Part shown: positions 25,752 through 34,012 of the stretch, piece by piece
How positions within the stretch are numbered: the first letter of the stretch is position 1
Layout: every line of letters starts with the position of its first letter
Program-made: the position numbers and the translations under genes
The notes under the pieces: model-generated
The model's input: only the letters and a program-made list of their open reading frames with translations
What the model was told of the DNA's origin: nothing
Databases searched by the model: none
Source: Oceanispirochaeta sp. M1
GTDB taxonomy: Bacteria; Spirochaetota; Spirochaetia; DSM-2461
Direction of reading: 5' to 3'
DNA length: 64,000 bases
Assembly: GCF_003346715.1 (NCBI RefSeq)
Contig: NZ_QQPQ01000017.1
Coordinates: forward strand, 62,001-126,000

Positions 25752-26765
25752 ATATTCAATACAAGAAGATTAAAACAGATAAACCTGGATCTGGTCAGAT
25801 CCGCACTTAAATCGGAAGAATACAGCACAAAAAACAGCCTTGCAGGAGCCACGGGACTCAGTGTGGCTTCCTGTAAAAATATACTTGATGAGCTGCTGCA
25901 GAGTACTGAGGTCAGGGAGATCGAATTGGCATCATCCACCGGAGGCCGTCCCTCCAGGCGATTTGTCTACAACGAAAATTATGCCTTTGTCCTTCTGATG
26001 TATCTTCGTGTGGAAGGTTCTGTACAGACCATTTACTCATCTCTTGTAAATATGCTGGGGGAGCAGATCTATGAGTCATTTGAAGATTATGAACAGATAA
26101 GCTTGAAAGAGATTGATCAAACCCTGAGTGAACTGATTGATAAATATCCCCGGATACAGGTTCTCAGCATCGGGATTCCCGGAATCGTCAATAACGGAAC
26201 TGTCGACAGCTGTGATATTAAAACACTTAATAATATTCACCTCATTGAGCACCTGTCTGAAAAGTTTGACCGGAGCATCTCTGTAGAGAATGATGTGAAC
26301 TGTACTGCTCTGGGTTATTACCAGAGGCTGGAGAAAGAGAATCCCGAGAGCCTTGTTTATATCTATTATCCCCGGGACGGATTATCCGGTGCGGGGATTA
26401 TTGTAAATGGGCGGGTACTGAAAGGTAGAAGCAATTTTGCCGGTGAAGTCTCTTATATGCCTGTTTGGGTTGAACGGGAAGAGCAGGGCAGAGTGCAGAA
26501 GAATACAAAGATCTTTTCAGAACTTGTTGCAGATATAATTCTCTCTATAAACTGTCTGCTCAATCCTGATTGTATTGTTCTGTCGGGACAGTGGTTTACT
26601 GAGGATCTGAAGAGGGCTATCAGTGATTCCGTTATGAAGGCATCACAGCCCGGTCACTCTCCCATGATCACTTTTGAACCAGACATCCACTTCAGTTATA
26701 TAGACGGCCTGAAATATTCAGGGATGCATAAGCTCAGCTGCGGTTTTGAGATCGTAGAGAACTAA
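25749..26765 (+). CDS. ROK-family transcriptional repressor (NagC/XylR type)
   Basis: 338 residues. The N-terminus (1-70) is a winged helix (LAGATGLSVASCKNILDELLQ, then GGRPSRRF), followed by a ROK sugar-binding fold (LSIGIPGIVNNG, ENDVNCTALGYY, GAGIIVNGRVLKGRSNFAGEVSYMP). The zinc-binding CxCGxxGC stretch of ROK kinases is missing, and the catalytic-type aspartate pattern is kept only as END, so a repressor and not a kinase. GTG start with AAGAGG upstream. The MFS transporter gene 20 bp downstream is the natural target. Confidence 0.88.
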   Translation: MIFNTRRLKQINLDLVRSALKSEEYSTKNSLAGATGLSVASCKNILDELLQSTEVREIELASSTGGRPSRRFVYNENYAFVLLMYLRVEGSVQTIYSSLVNMLGEQIYESFEDYEQISLKEIDQTLSELIDKYPRIQVLSIGIPGIVNNGTVDSCDIKTLNNIHLIEHLSEKFDRSISVENDVNCTALGYYQRLEKENPESLVYIYYPRDGLSGAGIIVNGRVLKGRSNFAGEVSYMPVWVEREEQGRVQKNTKIFSELVADIILSINCLLNPDCIVLSGQWFTEDLKRAISDSVMKASQPGHSPMITFEPDIHFSYIDGLKYSGMHKLSCGFEIVEN

Positions 26766-26785
26766 ATCAGAAAAGGAAATTAAAA

Positions 26786-27985
26786 ATGATTACAACAGTT
26801 ATCTTATTTATCATATACCTTGCCTTTATCAGCCTGGGTCTTCCCGACTCAATTCTGGGGGTAACATTGCCGGCGATGAGCCGTGAATGGGGGCTGACAT
26901 TCAGTGACGGCAGCCTCGTCTCAATGGTTGTCATCGGAAGCACGGTGGTCTCCAGTTTTATCAGCGGTCATATCATTGAGAAGCTTGGAACAGGTCGCAT
27001 CACATTTATCAGCTGTCTGATGACTGCAGGAGCCCTTCTGGGCATTTCTTTTGCTCCTTCCTATCTCTGGCTCCTGCTGCTGGCAATTCCCCTCGGGCTA
27101 GGGGGCGGTGCTGTCGATTCCGCTTTGAATAACTATGTTGCACTTCACTTCAAGGCTCAGCATATGAACTGGATTCACTCCTTCTGGGGAGTTGGTGCAA
27201 CCCTGGGACCTGTGATCATGTCATTGTCTTTGGGAGGGGCAGGAACCTGGAGAGCCGGATACAGAACAATCTCAATTATCCAATTAGCCCTCTCATTTAT
27301 CCTGATGCTCAGTCTTCCTCTCTGGAAGAGGGTGCAGACTTCCAATCCATCTGAACATGAAGCAGAGAATGGAGAAGATCAATTAGAAAAGACGAGTGTC
27401 TTTAAGATTAAGGGTGTGGCATATGCTTTCTCTTTCCTGATCCTCTATAGCACCGTTGAGGCGGGCATCGGATTATGGGGCAGTAGTTTTCTGGTACAGG
27501 ACAGATCTTTCAGCATTGAAAGTGCTGCCTTCTGGATGTCCTTTTACTACGGAGGTATCACTCTGGGCCGTTTCCTTTCCGGTTTTATCACAATGAAGCT
27601 GAATAATACCCAGATGATACGCGGCGGGCTTTTCATGGCATTTCTTGGGCTCCTGCTTATCGCCCTGCCCCTGCCTCAGATATTTTCAGGAATTGCATTT
27701 GTACTGACCGGATTCGGCCTGGCCCCGGTATTTCCCGCCATGCTTCATGAGACTCCAAAGCGCTTCGGCAGGAAGAACTCTCAGATCCTTATAGGTTATC
27801 AGATGGGATTTGCCTATCTCGGCAGCGCCTTGCTTTCTCCCCTAATCGGAGTCATTCTTCAGATCACAAGGGCAGGACTCCTCCCTTTTATTATGATTTT
27901 CGTTTCCACTCTGATGTTTATCTTTTCGGAAGTTCTTATTTCCGCCACTTCCATAACAAATAGAGCTGCCCTATATGAAAATTGA
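26786..27985 (+). CDS. MFS transporter (FucP/YbjJ-like)
   Basis: 399 residues with twelve predicted membrane helices and a charged central loop (~190-210). It begins ITTVILFIIYLAFISLGLPDSILGVTLPAM and has the GGAVDSALNNYVALHF and HSFWGVGATLGP motifs of the sugar-importing FucP-like MFS branch. AAGGAAA precedes the ATG. Being 20 bp after the ROK repressor it probably imports the sugar sensed by it. Its last bases overlap the start of a deleted glyoxalase-family gene. Confidence 0.9.
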   Translation: MITTVILFIIYLAFISLGLPDSILGVTLPAMSREWGLTFSDGSLVSMVVIGSTVVSSFISGHIIEKLGTGRITFISCLMTAGALLGISFAPSYLWLLLLAIPLGLGGGAVDSALNNYVALHFKAQHMNWIHSFWGVGATLGPVIMSLSLGGAGTWRAGYRTISIIQLALSFILMLSLPLWKRVQTSNPSEHEAENGEDQLEKTSVFKIKGVAYAFSFLILYSTVEAGIGLWGSSFLVQDRSFSIESAAFWMSFYYGGITLGRFLSGFITMKLNNTQMIRGGLFMAFLGLLLIALPLPQIFSGIAFVLTGFGLAPVFPAMLHETPKRFGRKNSQILIGYQMGFAYLGSALLSPLIGVILQITRAGLLPFIMIFVSTLMFIFSEVLISATSITNRAALYEN

Positions 27986-28073
27986 TCACCTTGCCATGTG
28001 GACCCAGGGGGACGGGTATTCTGTGAGTGTGGTACTGGACCCTGAGGGGAACAGGATTGAGATTACTGTTTGA
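27975..28073 (+). pseudogene. VOC/glyoxalase-family gene with internal deletion
   Basis: 33 codons. The start MKIDHLAMWT is the N-terminus of a VOC (glyoxalase/bleomycin-resistance) protein, and the rest, GDGYSVSVVLDPEGNRIEIT, is its C-terminus. About 95 residues in between are absent while the frame is kept. A normal member has ~125 residues and both halves supply metal ligands, so this product cannot fold as a VOC domain. The ATG overlaps the MFS stop, showing the intact gene was once in that operon. Confidence 0.7.
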
Positions 28074-28129
28074 CGCTATTTGCTGGTATCAGATTTTTTG
28101 AGTTCATTTATAATATAAAAAATCTTAAA

Positions 28130-28161
28130 TGACATATCTCAGGACTATGCTATACTCCTGA
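28130..28161 (+). promoter_or_regulatory. Promoter of the GGDEF/EAL gene
   Basis: ATGACA, 16 bp, TATACT (28151-28156), with an inverted repeat TCAGGA (28139-28144) / TCCTGA (28156-28161) around the -10. About 80 bp of leader follow to the GTG start. Confidence 0.4.
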
Positions 28162-28241
28162 TTGTTATTTCCTTCATCGTTTCATGACATTTACTGTTGA
28201 GTTATTGAAACTAAGTTAAGTATCAAGAAGTAGGGAAACTA

Positions 28242-29987
28242 GTGATTACTGAAGAATTGAGCAAAAGAGTCTATTGGTTTTTATGGGTTTCTTTTTTTGT
28301 TATTGCAGTTAACGGAGTATTAAATTTCACAGTGCGGCATACATACTTTATGGGTTATGTCTGTATTGTAACATCCCTGGGAATATTTCTCAGTTGTATT
28401 TCCTTTAAATATAACAGGAATATGAAGCTCACATATCTGAGAGCCTTAATAGTAATTACTATTCACATTCTAATCATTGCAGCCTATGAAGGTTCAAGAC
28501 CAAGCGCTTTTTTATGGATTTTACCATTGCCTCTGATCGCGTTCTATACTCAGGGGGCCCGGGCGGGAGTCCTATATTCTTTTTTTCTCTTTATTACTAT
28601 TAACCTTATCAAAGTCTACGATCTGATATTCATTAGTAAAAACAATTTTCTGACTCCATCTTATATTGAATCAATCACTATCTTTATCATCATCATTGTT
28701 CTGACACTCAATTTTCAATTGATACTGCAAAAGAAGGAGAAGCAGATAAAAAATCAGCTCTACTTTGATGAGTTGACCGGGCTTCCCAAGAGAAAGCAAC
28801 TCGTTCAAGACATTAAACAGTATTTTAATAAAACCTTGATTCTCATAAATATTGACGGTTTTGGGAGAATCAACAGTCTGATAGGCATCGAAGGTGGGGA
28901 TTATGTGCTTGAGCAGACAAGCATACGTCTGTTAAAATTCTCAGCCCAATACTCCGATACCAAACTGTATAAGCTTTCCTCAGATGAGTTTGCATTATTT
29001 TTACCAGGATTAAAGAGTCCAGGCAGTATCAGAAAACTTGTTGATCAAATAAATGCCATTATTAAAGAAGAAATCATAATAGATAACTCATCCATAATAA
29101 TTACTGCGTCTATGGGGATCTCTTCTACCTTAGAAAAAATCCTTACAACCTGTGATATAGCATTGAAAATGGCTAAAAGGCAAAAAAAGCCATATGTGAT
29201 CTATAACCATACACTGAACATACCCCAGCTTCATAAACAGAATCTGGTACAGTTGTATAAACTTCAGAAAGCAATTGAGAATGAGAATATTGTTCCCTTC
29301 TTTCAGCCCATCTATGATAATACTACAAATACTGTTTATAAATATGAATGCCTGATCCGTTTAAAAGAGGATGGGCAGATCATCAGCCCGGCCGAGTTTC
29401 TGGAACTTTCCAAAGGGGCTAAAATCTATCCGGTTCTGACCCGGATTATGGTGAGTAAATCTTTTGAGTATTTTTCCAGCAGTGATTTTCTTTTCTCAAT
29501 AAATTTATCATTGGATGATATTCTTGATTCGGTTACAACTGAACATATCTATTCTGAGTTGGAAAAATATAATATTGGAAAACAAGTTACCTTTGAATTT
29601 CTTGAATCTGAAAGGATTGAACAATTCCCGGAGGTTCTCGAGTTTATAGACAGAATCAGGTCTCATGACTGTTCAGTCGCCATTGATGATTTTGGTTCCG
29701 GGTACTCCAACTTTGATTTGCTGTTAAAAATTCAATTTGATTATATAAAATTGGATGGATCAATTATTCGAAACATCAGCCATGACTGGAAAGCGCGGGT
29801 ATTGATTGAGACTCTGGTTGATTATGCAGCAAAACTCGGAGCAAAAACAATTGCTGAATATGTTAGAGATAAGGTTACCTTTGATATGGTTAATCAACTT
29901 GGTATAGATTATTCGCAAGGTTATTACATCGGAAAGCCTGAAGAACAGATATTGAAGAATTGTACATTAGCACTTTGGCCGGTGTAG
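28242..29987 (+). CDS. Membrane GGDEF/EAL protein (probable c-di-GMP phosphodiesterase)
   Basis: 581 residues from a GTG. Residues ~10-165 form five or six membrane helices. A GGDEF domain follows (~170-315), opening with DELTGLPKRKQL but carrying SSDEF in place of GGDEF, so cyclase activity is unlikely. The EAL domain (~335-575) keeps ECLIRL (for EALLR), FEFLES, IDDFGSGYSNFD, YIKLDGS and QGYYIGKP, the residues needed for metal and c-di-GMP hydrolysis. It probably lowers c-di-GMP in response to a membrane signal. It stands alone with its own promoter. Confidence 0.9.
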   Translation: MITEELSKRVYWFLWVSFFVIAVNGVLNFTVRHTYFMGYVCIVTSLGIFLSCISFKYNRNMKLTYLRALIVITIHILIIAAYEGSRPSAFLWILPLPLIAFYTQGARAGVLYSFFLFITINLIKVYDLIFISKNNFLTPSYIESITIFIIIIVLTLNFQLILQKKEKQIKNQLYFDELTGLPKRKQLVQDIKQYFNKTLILINIDGFGRINSLIGIEGGDYVLEQTSIRLLKFSAQYSDTKLYKLSSDEFALFLPGLKSPGSIRKLVDQINAIIKEEIIIDNSSIIITASMGISSTLEKILTTCDIALKMAKRQKKPYVIYNHTLNIPQLHKQNLVQLYKLQKAIENENIVPFFQPIYDNTTNTVYKYECLIRLKEDGQIISPAEFLELSKGAKIYPVLTRIMVSKSFEYFSSSDFLFSINLSLDDILDSVTTEHIYSELEKYNIGKQVTFEFLESERIEQFPEVLEFIDRIRSHDCSVAIDDFGSGYSNFDLLLKIQFDYIKLDGSIIRNISHDWKARVLIETLVDYAAKLGAKTIAEYVRDKVTFDMVNQLGIDYSQGYYIGKPEEQILKNCTLALWPV

Positions 29988-30083
29988 GTCTCGCTTATCG
30001 GTCAATGACAACGCTCTGTTTCCTTTCAAGTCCTATAAGTATTCTGGAAATATTCTGGAAGTATTTTACTCGATTATAAATAA

Positions 30084-30111
30084 AAAGAGCAAAGATAAAT
30101 CTTTGCTCTTT
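30084..30111 (-). terminator. Terminator of initiator tRNA copy 1
   Basis: AAAGAGCAAAG pairs with CTTTGCTCTTT around a six-base loop; a T-run follows on the minus strand. Confidence 0.85.
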
Positions 30112-30118
30112 ATGTATT

Positions 30119-30191
30119 TAGCAGGGGTAGGACTCGAACCTACGGCCTTCGGGTTATGAGCCCGACGAGCTGCCAACTGCTCCACCCTGCG
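30119..30191 (-). tRNA. Initiator tRNA-fMet (CAT), copy 1
   Basis: A 73-nt cloverleaf on the minus strand with anticodon CAT in CTCATAA. The anticodon stem ends in three G-C pairs (GGG/CCC) and the first base C1 faces U72 unpaired, both hallmarks of an initiator. The discriminator is A73, and CCA is not encoded. It has its own promoter (30205-30233) and terminator. Confidence 0.93.
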
Positions 30192-30204
30192 ACGTTGCCA
30201 AGAG

Positions 30205-30233
30205 AACATAATCCCTTTCAGAATAATTGTCAA
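30205..30233 (-). promoter_or_regulatory. Promoter of initiator tRNA copy 1
   Basis: TTGACA (30228-30233), 17 bp, TATGTT (30205-30210) on the minus strand; the tRNA 5' end is 14 bp further. Confidence 0.8.
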
Positions 30234-30343
30234 CAAACTCTGTGAAAATAATGGAAATAGAGTTGAATAAGTCATTTCCCGTCAATCATTCCGGTTTCAG
30301 TTCTATGAGTTTATCAGCCGTATTTTATGTAATTATAAATAGA

Positions 30344-30371
30344 AAAGAGTAAGGATAAAACCTTACTCTTT
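30344..30371 (-). terminator. Terminator of initiator tRNA copy 2
   Basis: AAAGAGTAAGG pairs with CCTTACTCTTT around a six-base loop; Ts follow on the minus strand. Confidence 0.83.
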
Positions 30372-30378
30372 AATACTT

Positions 30379-30451
30379 TAGCAGGGGTAGGACTCGAACC
30401 TACGGCCTTCGGGTTATGAGCCCGACGAGCTGCCAACTGCTCCACCCTGCG
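30379..30451 (-). tRNA. Initiator tRNA-fMet (CAT), copy 2
   Basis: Identical over 73 nt to copy 1, including the C1-U72 mismatch and the G-C-rich anticodon stem. Own promoter and terminator. Confidence 0.93.
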
Positions 30452-30464
30452 ACGTTGCTAAAAG

Positions 30465-30493
30465 AAGATAATCCCTTTCAGAATAATTGTCAA
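30465..30493 (-). promoter_or_regulatory. Promoter of initiator tRNA copy 2
   Basis: TTGACA (30488-30493), 17 bp, TATCTT (30465-30470). Confidence 0.8.
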
Positions 30494-30603
30494 CAAACTC
30501 TGTGAAAATAATAAAAATAGATTTGAACAAGTCATTTTTCTTTCATAATTCCGGTTGCAGTTCTTTGAGTTTATCGGCTGTATTTTATGTATTTATAAAT
30601 AAA

Positions 30604-30631
30604 TAAGAGTAAGGATAAAACCTTACTCTTA
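30604..30631 (-). terminator. Terminator of initiator tRNA copy 3
   Basis: TAAGAGTAAGG pairs with CCTTACTCTTA around a six-base loop; the following T tract is weaker than in the other copies. Confidence 0.75.
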
Positions 30632-30638
30632 AATACTT

Positions 30639-30711
30639 TAGCAGGGGTAGGACTCGAACCTACGGCCTTCGGGTTATGAGCCCGACGAGCTGCCAACTGC
30701 TCCACCCTGCG
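30639..30711 (-). tRNA. Initiator tRNA-fMet (CAT), copy 3
   Basis: Same 73-nt sequence as copies 1 and 2. The upstream flank differs most here, showing this is the outer copy. Confidence 0.93.
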
Positions 30712-30725
30712 TCGTTTGCTCAATG

Positions 30726-30754
30726 AAGATATTCCGTATGAGGATAATTGTCAA
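30726..30754 (-). promoter_or_regulatory. Promoter of initiator tRNA copy 3
   Basis: TTGACA (30749-30754), 17 bp, TATCTT (30726-30731). The spacer has diverged but both boxes are kept. Confidence 0.8.
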
Positions 30755-30822
30755 TAGAAAGTTTGAAAAAAGCTGAAATATCATTTTCATCTATTTCCCT
30801 TCGCGTTTAGACGAGGGAATGA

Positions 30823-31524
30823 TCATACTCTATAGGCGTCTTTATCTTCCTGAATGGCCTGGTCCATTTTGCTTCTTGTGTGTTTATAGAGGATCAGAAG
30901 CAGTGGTATTGTAAGCCATGCCAGAGCTGTTTCTGTGAACAGGAAAAAGTCATAGAGACCATGGTAGAAAACTGCCCAGAGAAGGCCGATCATCCGGGAA
31001 TCCCTTTGGGCAAACTTTGCTTTTCCAATGTAATACCCCATAAGACCGGAAGCCAGACCGTGGAGGGGAACAGAGGTTAATCCTCTCATTATCAAGAGGC
31101 TCCAGGAATGTCCTGAGTTCATGCTGTAGAGAATATTTTCCAGGAAGGCGAACCCCAGTCCCGCCGCCATAGTATAGACTACACCATCATTGACTTCGTC
31201 AAATTCAGGCAGGGGATAGATAAACTTGTTGACCACAGCCATCTTGCAGCTCTCTTCCACAAGGGCCGCTATCAGGAAGGCCCGGATGGCGGCCGAAGCC
31301 AGCGGATGCAACCCTGAGGGGGTCAGAGAGGAGAACAGCATTTCTATCAATAGTGCCGGCAGAGTGGCTGCAATTCCCCAGAGGAAAGCCTTTGTCACAG
31401 TCTGTCTGGGCTCAGGGCGGGGATCTCTTTTATAAAAGTATCCCAGCAGGATAAGAGCCGGTACAAGTGCCAGGATGAAGTTGATAACCTGAGGCAGCAG
31501 CAGTAATGACAAAATGAGATACAT
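30823..31524 (-). CDS. PrsW-family intramembrane metalloprotease
   Basis: 233 residues with about seven membrane helices. The catalytic motifs of the PrsW group are visible: EESCKM (EExxK), FLENILY (ExxxY), HGLASGLMGYYIGK (HxxxSGxxGY) and FYHGLYDF (HxxxD). Relatives cut anti-sigma factors such as RsiW within the membrane; the target here is unknown, with no sigma/anti-sigma pair nearby. It starts only four bases after the hisC stop on the same strand, so the two are co-transcribed. Confidence 0.88.
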   Translation of the reverse strand: MYLILSLLLLPQVINFILALVPALILLGYFYKRDPRPEPRQTVTKAFLWGIAATLPALLIEMLFSSLTPSGLHPLASAAIRAFLIAALVEESCKMAVVNKFIYPLPEFDEVNDGVVYTMAAGLGFAFLENILYSMNSGHSWSLLIMRGLTSVPLHGLASGLMGYYIGKAKFAQRDSRMIGLLWAVFYHGLYDFFLFTETALAWLTIPLLLILYKHTRSKMDQAIQEDKDAYRV

Positions 31525-31528
31525 GAGC

Positions 31529-32584
31529 TCAGTCCTTAAGTGTTTTCAGGAGTCTTATAAACTCCCTGTTGTGCTCGACCGTACCTATGGTATAGCGAAT
31601 CCAATCATTCATACCGAAGGAGCTGAGGGGGCGGATAGCCATACCCTGATCCAGGAAAGAATCGAATACCTCCTTACTGTCCTTATTGATTCTGATGCAG
31701 ATAAAATTGGCTTCACTGGGATAATAGAAGAATCCTTCTTCCTCCAGCGCCTTGTACAGATATTCTCTACCTTCTCTGCAGAGTTTGAGAGTCCTTTCAA
31801 TAAACTCGTCATCCTTCAGTGCTTCGGCACCGGCTTTCTGAGCCAGTAGATTCACATTAAAGGCCTGCTTTGAACGGAATATCTCCTGAATTATATCCGG
31901 GTGCCCCATGGCAAATCCCAGGCGTAGTCCGGCCAGGCCGTATATCTTGGAGAAGGTCCTGGTTACTATAAGGTTAGGGTATTCCATAACCATATCTCTG
32001 CCGGAGCAGAAGTCTTTGTGGGTTGAAAATTCTGCATATGCCTCATCAAGGACAAGGATAACACTCTTTGGGAGCTTTTCCATAAAGCTTCGAATTTCAC
32101 TGCAGTCTAAGAATGTTCCTGTGGGGTTGTTCGGATTGGCTATAAATACCAGGCTTGTCTTATCTGTCACTGCATTCAGCAATCCCTGAGGGTCAAATTT
32201 CCCTTCAATGAGGGGCACTTTTTTGACATGACCCCCAAAAAGGAGACCTGAGAAATTATATTCTGAGAATGTGGAATCAGCGGTGACGACTTCCTGTCCC
32301 TCTTCCAGGTAGGTTCCTGCTATGAGAGCAAATATCTCATCTGATCCGTTTCCGGCGATAAAACATTCCTTTTTCAGGTCAAAATGCTCGGCAAGAGCCT
32401 CTATCAGCACGGAAGAGCGGCCGTCAGGGTAGCGGTGGAGATGATTCATTTCCCGGTTTATGGCAGCCAGAGCTCTGGGGGAAGGTCCAAGAGGGTTCTC
32501 ATTGGAGGAGAGTTTCACGGCCCCAGCCTTGCTTTTTCCGGCCACATAGGGAGTGACCGACTGGAGGGTTTTCCTGATTTTCAT
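31529..32584 (-). CDS. hisC: Histidinol-phosphate aminotransferase
   Basis: 351 residues, class-I/II PLP aminotransferase. It has LSSNENPLGPSPRALAAI, the FIANPNNPTGTF cofactor block, LVLDEAYAEF, the Schiff-base lysine in TRTFSKIYGLAGLRLGFAMG, and an arginine-containing IRPLSSFGMNDWIRYTIGT ending typical of HisC. It converts imidazole-acetol phosphate to histidinol phosphate with glutamate. No other his gene is adjacent. The next gene on the strand is a PrsW-like protease four bases away. Confidence 0.9.
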   Translation of the reverse strand: MKIRKTLQSVTPYVAGKSKAGAVKLSSNENPLGPSPRALAAINREMNHLHRYPDGRSSVLIEALAEHFDLKKECFIAGNGSDEIFALIAGTYLEEGQEVVTADSTFSEYNFSGLLFGGHVKKVPLIEGKFDPQGLLNAVTDKTSLVFIANPNNPTGTFLDCSEIRSFMEKLPKSVILVLDEAYAEFSTHKDFCSGRDMVMEYPNLIVTRTFSKIYGLAGLRLGFAMGHPDIIQEIFRSKQAFNVNLLAQKAGAEALKDDEFIERTLKLCREGREYLYKALEEEGFFYYPSEANFICIRINKDSKEVFDSFLDQGMAIRPLSSFGMNDWIRYTIGTVEHNREFIRLLKTLKD

Positions 32585-32611
32585 GATGATTCTTCTCCTA
32601 CACGGAATAAT

Positions 32612-34012
32612 TTACTTTTCTCTACAATATTTAAGGAGCATCTCTTTAAGGTCAATAGGACTGACAGGTTTTCCTAAAAAATCATTCATTCCCGCTTTTC
32701 TGATTTTTTCTTTATCAGCATCCAGAGCCAGGGCGGTGAGGGCTATGATGGGAGTCTTTTTTTTCTTATCCTTCTCAAGTTCACGTATATCTGCAGCCGT
32801 TTCATAACCGTCTTTGCCGGGCATCTGTATATCCATGAGAATCATATCCGGCTTTTGCTCCTTGTATCGGTCCAGACCTTCAAACCCATTCTCTGCAGTA
32901 ACAACTCTGTAACCGGCTTTTTCCATGGTTCTTACGGCCAGGAGCTGGTTTACTCTGTTATCTTCCAGAAGAAGAATCAGAGGACCTTCAGAACTCAGGT
33001 GCTGTTCTTTTCTTTCTACCCTGGAGGGACCTTTTTCTTCCTTTTTCTCTTCCGGAAGTACAAGGGGAAGGAAGAAGCGGAATGTACTGCCTTTGGAATC
33101 TTTACTGTTAACATCAATCTGTCCTCCCATACTGCTGGTGAGATAGGCACAGATTGCCAGGCCAAGACCGGTCCCTCCGTATTTTCTCGTTGTGGATGCA
33201 TCAATTTGAGTAAACGAGCGGAACAGGAGATGTTGTTTCTCAGGGGGAATTCCGATTCCAGTATCTGAGATACAGAAATAGATACGGGATTTTTCCATGT
33301 CTAGATAGCTGGAAAATTCGATATAACCGGAGGATGTGAATTTCAGGGCATTGTTGAGTAAATTTTGTATGATCTGTCTGATCCTGACGGGGTCACCCAT
33401 AATTATATCCGGAATATTTTCTCCCATACTATAGCGGAATTCCAGCCCCTTGGATTCAGCCTGAGGGCTGAAGAGCTTTGCAATATTATTTAGAAAAATC
33501 GGGAAGGGAATCGGGATACTCTCTATGATAAGCTTTCCGGATTCAATTTTTGAATAATCCAGGATGTCATTTATAACCCGCATCAGTGAATCTGCAGAGA
33601 GCCTGATTACATCAAGGTATTCCTTCAGGAAGGGACTCATCTCTTCTTCAAGAGCCAGATCGGTCATCCCTATAATTCCATTCATAGGTGTTCTGATTTC
33701 ATGTGTCATGGCAGCCAGGAACGTGGATGCACCGCTGTTTTCAATCCCCGTAACAGGTTGATTCTTCCGGATATTCAGGAGCCACATTATCAGTCCTGTT
33801 TTTCTGTCTCTGGATATCTCTTCACTTTTGATCTCTTTCTGTCTTGGGGTCAGCAGGGCATTGATGTGTCTTCTCTGCAGATCACTCTCGGACATTCCGA
33901 TTATTTTTTCAGCCACATGATTCACATTCATTATAAGGCCTGATTTATCTGTAATGATTAAAGCTTCATTCATATCCATAAACAAAGACTTCATCTGTCC
34001 CGGGCTGATCAA
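32612..34012 (-). CDS. Hybrid sensor histidine kinase/response regulator
   Basis: 466 residues, no membrane segment. A PAS domain (~8-65: EALIITDKSGLIMNVNHVAEKIIGM) is followed by the histidine kinase (His104 in AAMTHEIRTPMNGIIGM; N box QNLLNNALKF; G boxes SDTGIGIP and GGTGLGLAIC) and a C-terminal receiver (~345-462, Asp in DMILMDIQMPG). The ATG overlaps the stop of the upstream MFS-HEAT gene by four bases, so translation is coupled and the two probably work as one signalling unit. The output partner is not in the window. Confidence 0.93.
   Translation of the reverse strand: MISPGQMKSLFMDMNEALIITDKSGLIMNVNHVAEKIIGMSESDLQRRHINALLTPRQKEIKSEEISRDRKTGLIMWLLNIRKNQPVTGIENSGASTFLAAMTHEIRTPMNGIIGMTDLALEEEMSPFLKEYLDVIRLSADSLMRVINDILDYSKIESGKLIIESIPIPFPIFLNNIAKLFSPQAESKGLEFRYSMGENIPDIIMGDPVRIRQIIQNLLNNALKFTSSGYIEFSSYLDMEKSRIYFCISDTGIGIPPEKQHLLFRSFTQIDASTTRKYGGTGLGLAICAYLTSSMGGQIDVNSKDSKGSTFRFFLPLVLPEEKKEEKGPSRVERKEQHLSSEGPLILLLEDNRVNQLLAVRTMEKAGYRVVTAENGFEGLDRYKEQKPDMILMDIQMPGKDGYETAADIRELEKDKKKKTPIIALTALALDADKEKIRKAGMNDFLGKPVSPIDLKEMLLKYCREK

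Larger units (their letters stand above)
30070..30755. repeat. Three tandem 260-bp units each carrying an initiator tRNA
   Basis: The tRNA genes start exactly 260 bp apart, and most of the spacer is also conserved (for example GAATAATTGTCAACAAACTC in units 1 and 2, and TATTTTATGTA before each terminator). Each unit has promoter, tRNA and terminator. It arose by tandem duplication with drift in the spacers. Confidence 0.85.

Noticed and set aside
30066-30275. 69-codon minus-strand open frame
   Set aside because: It runs through the first initiator tRNA, its promoter and terminator, and cannot be a protein gene.
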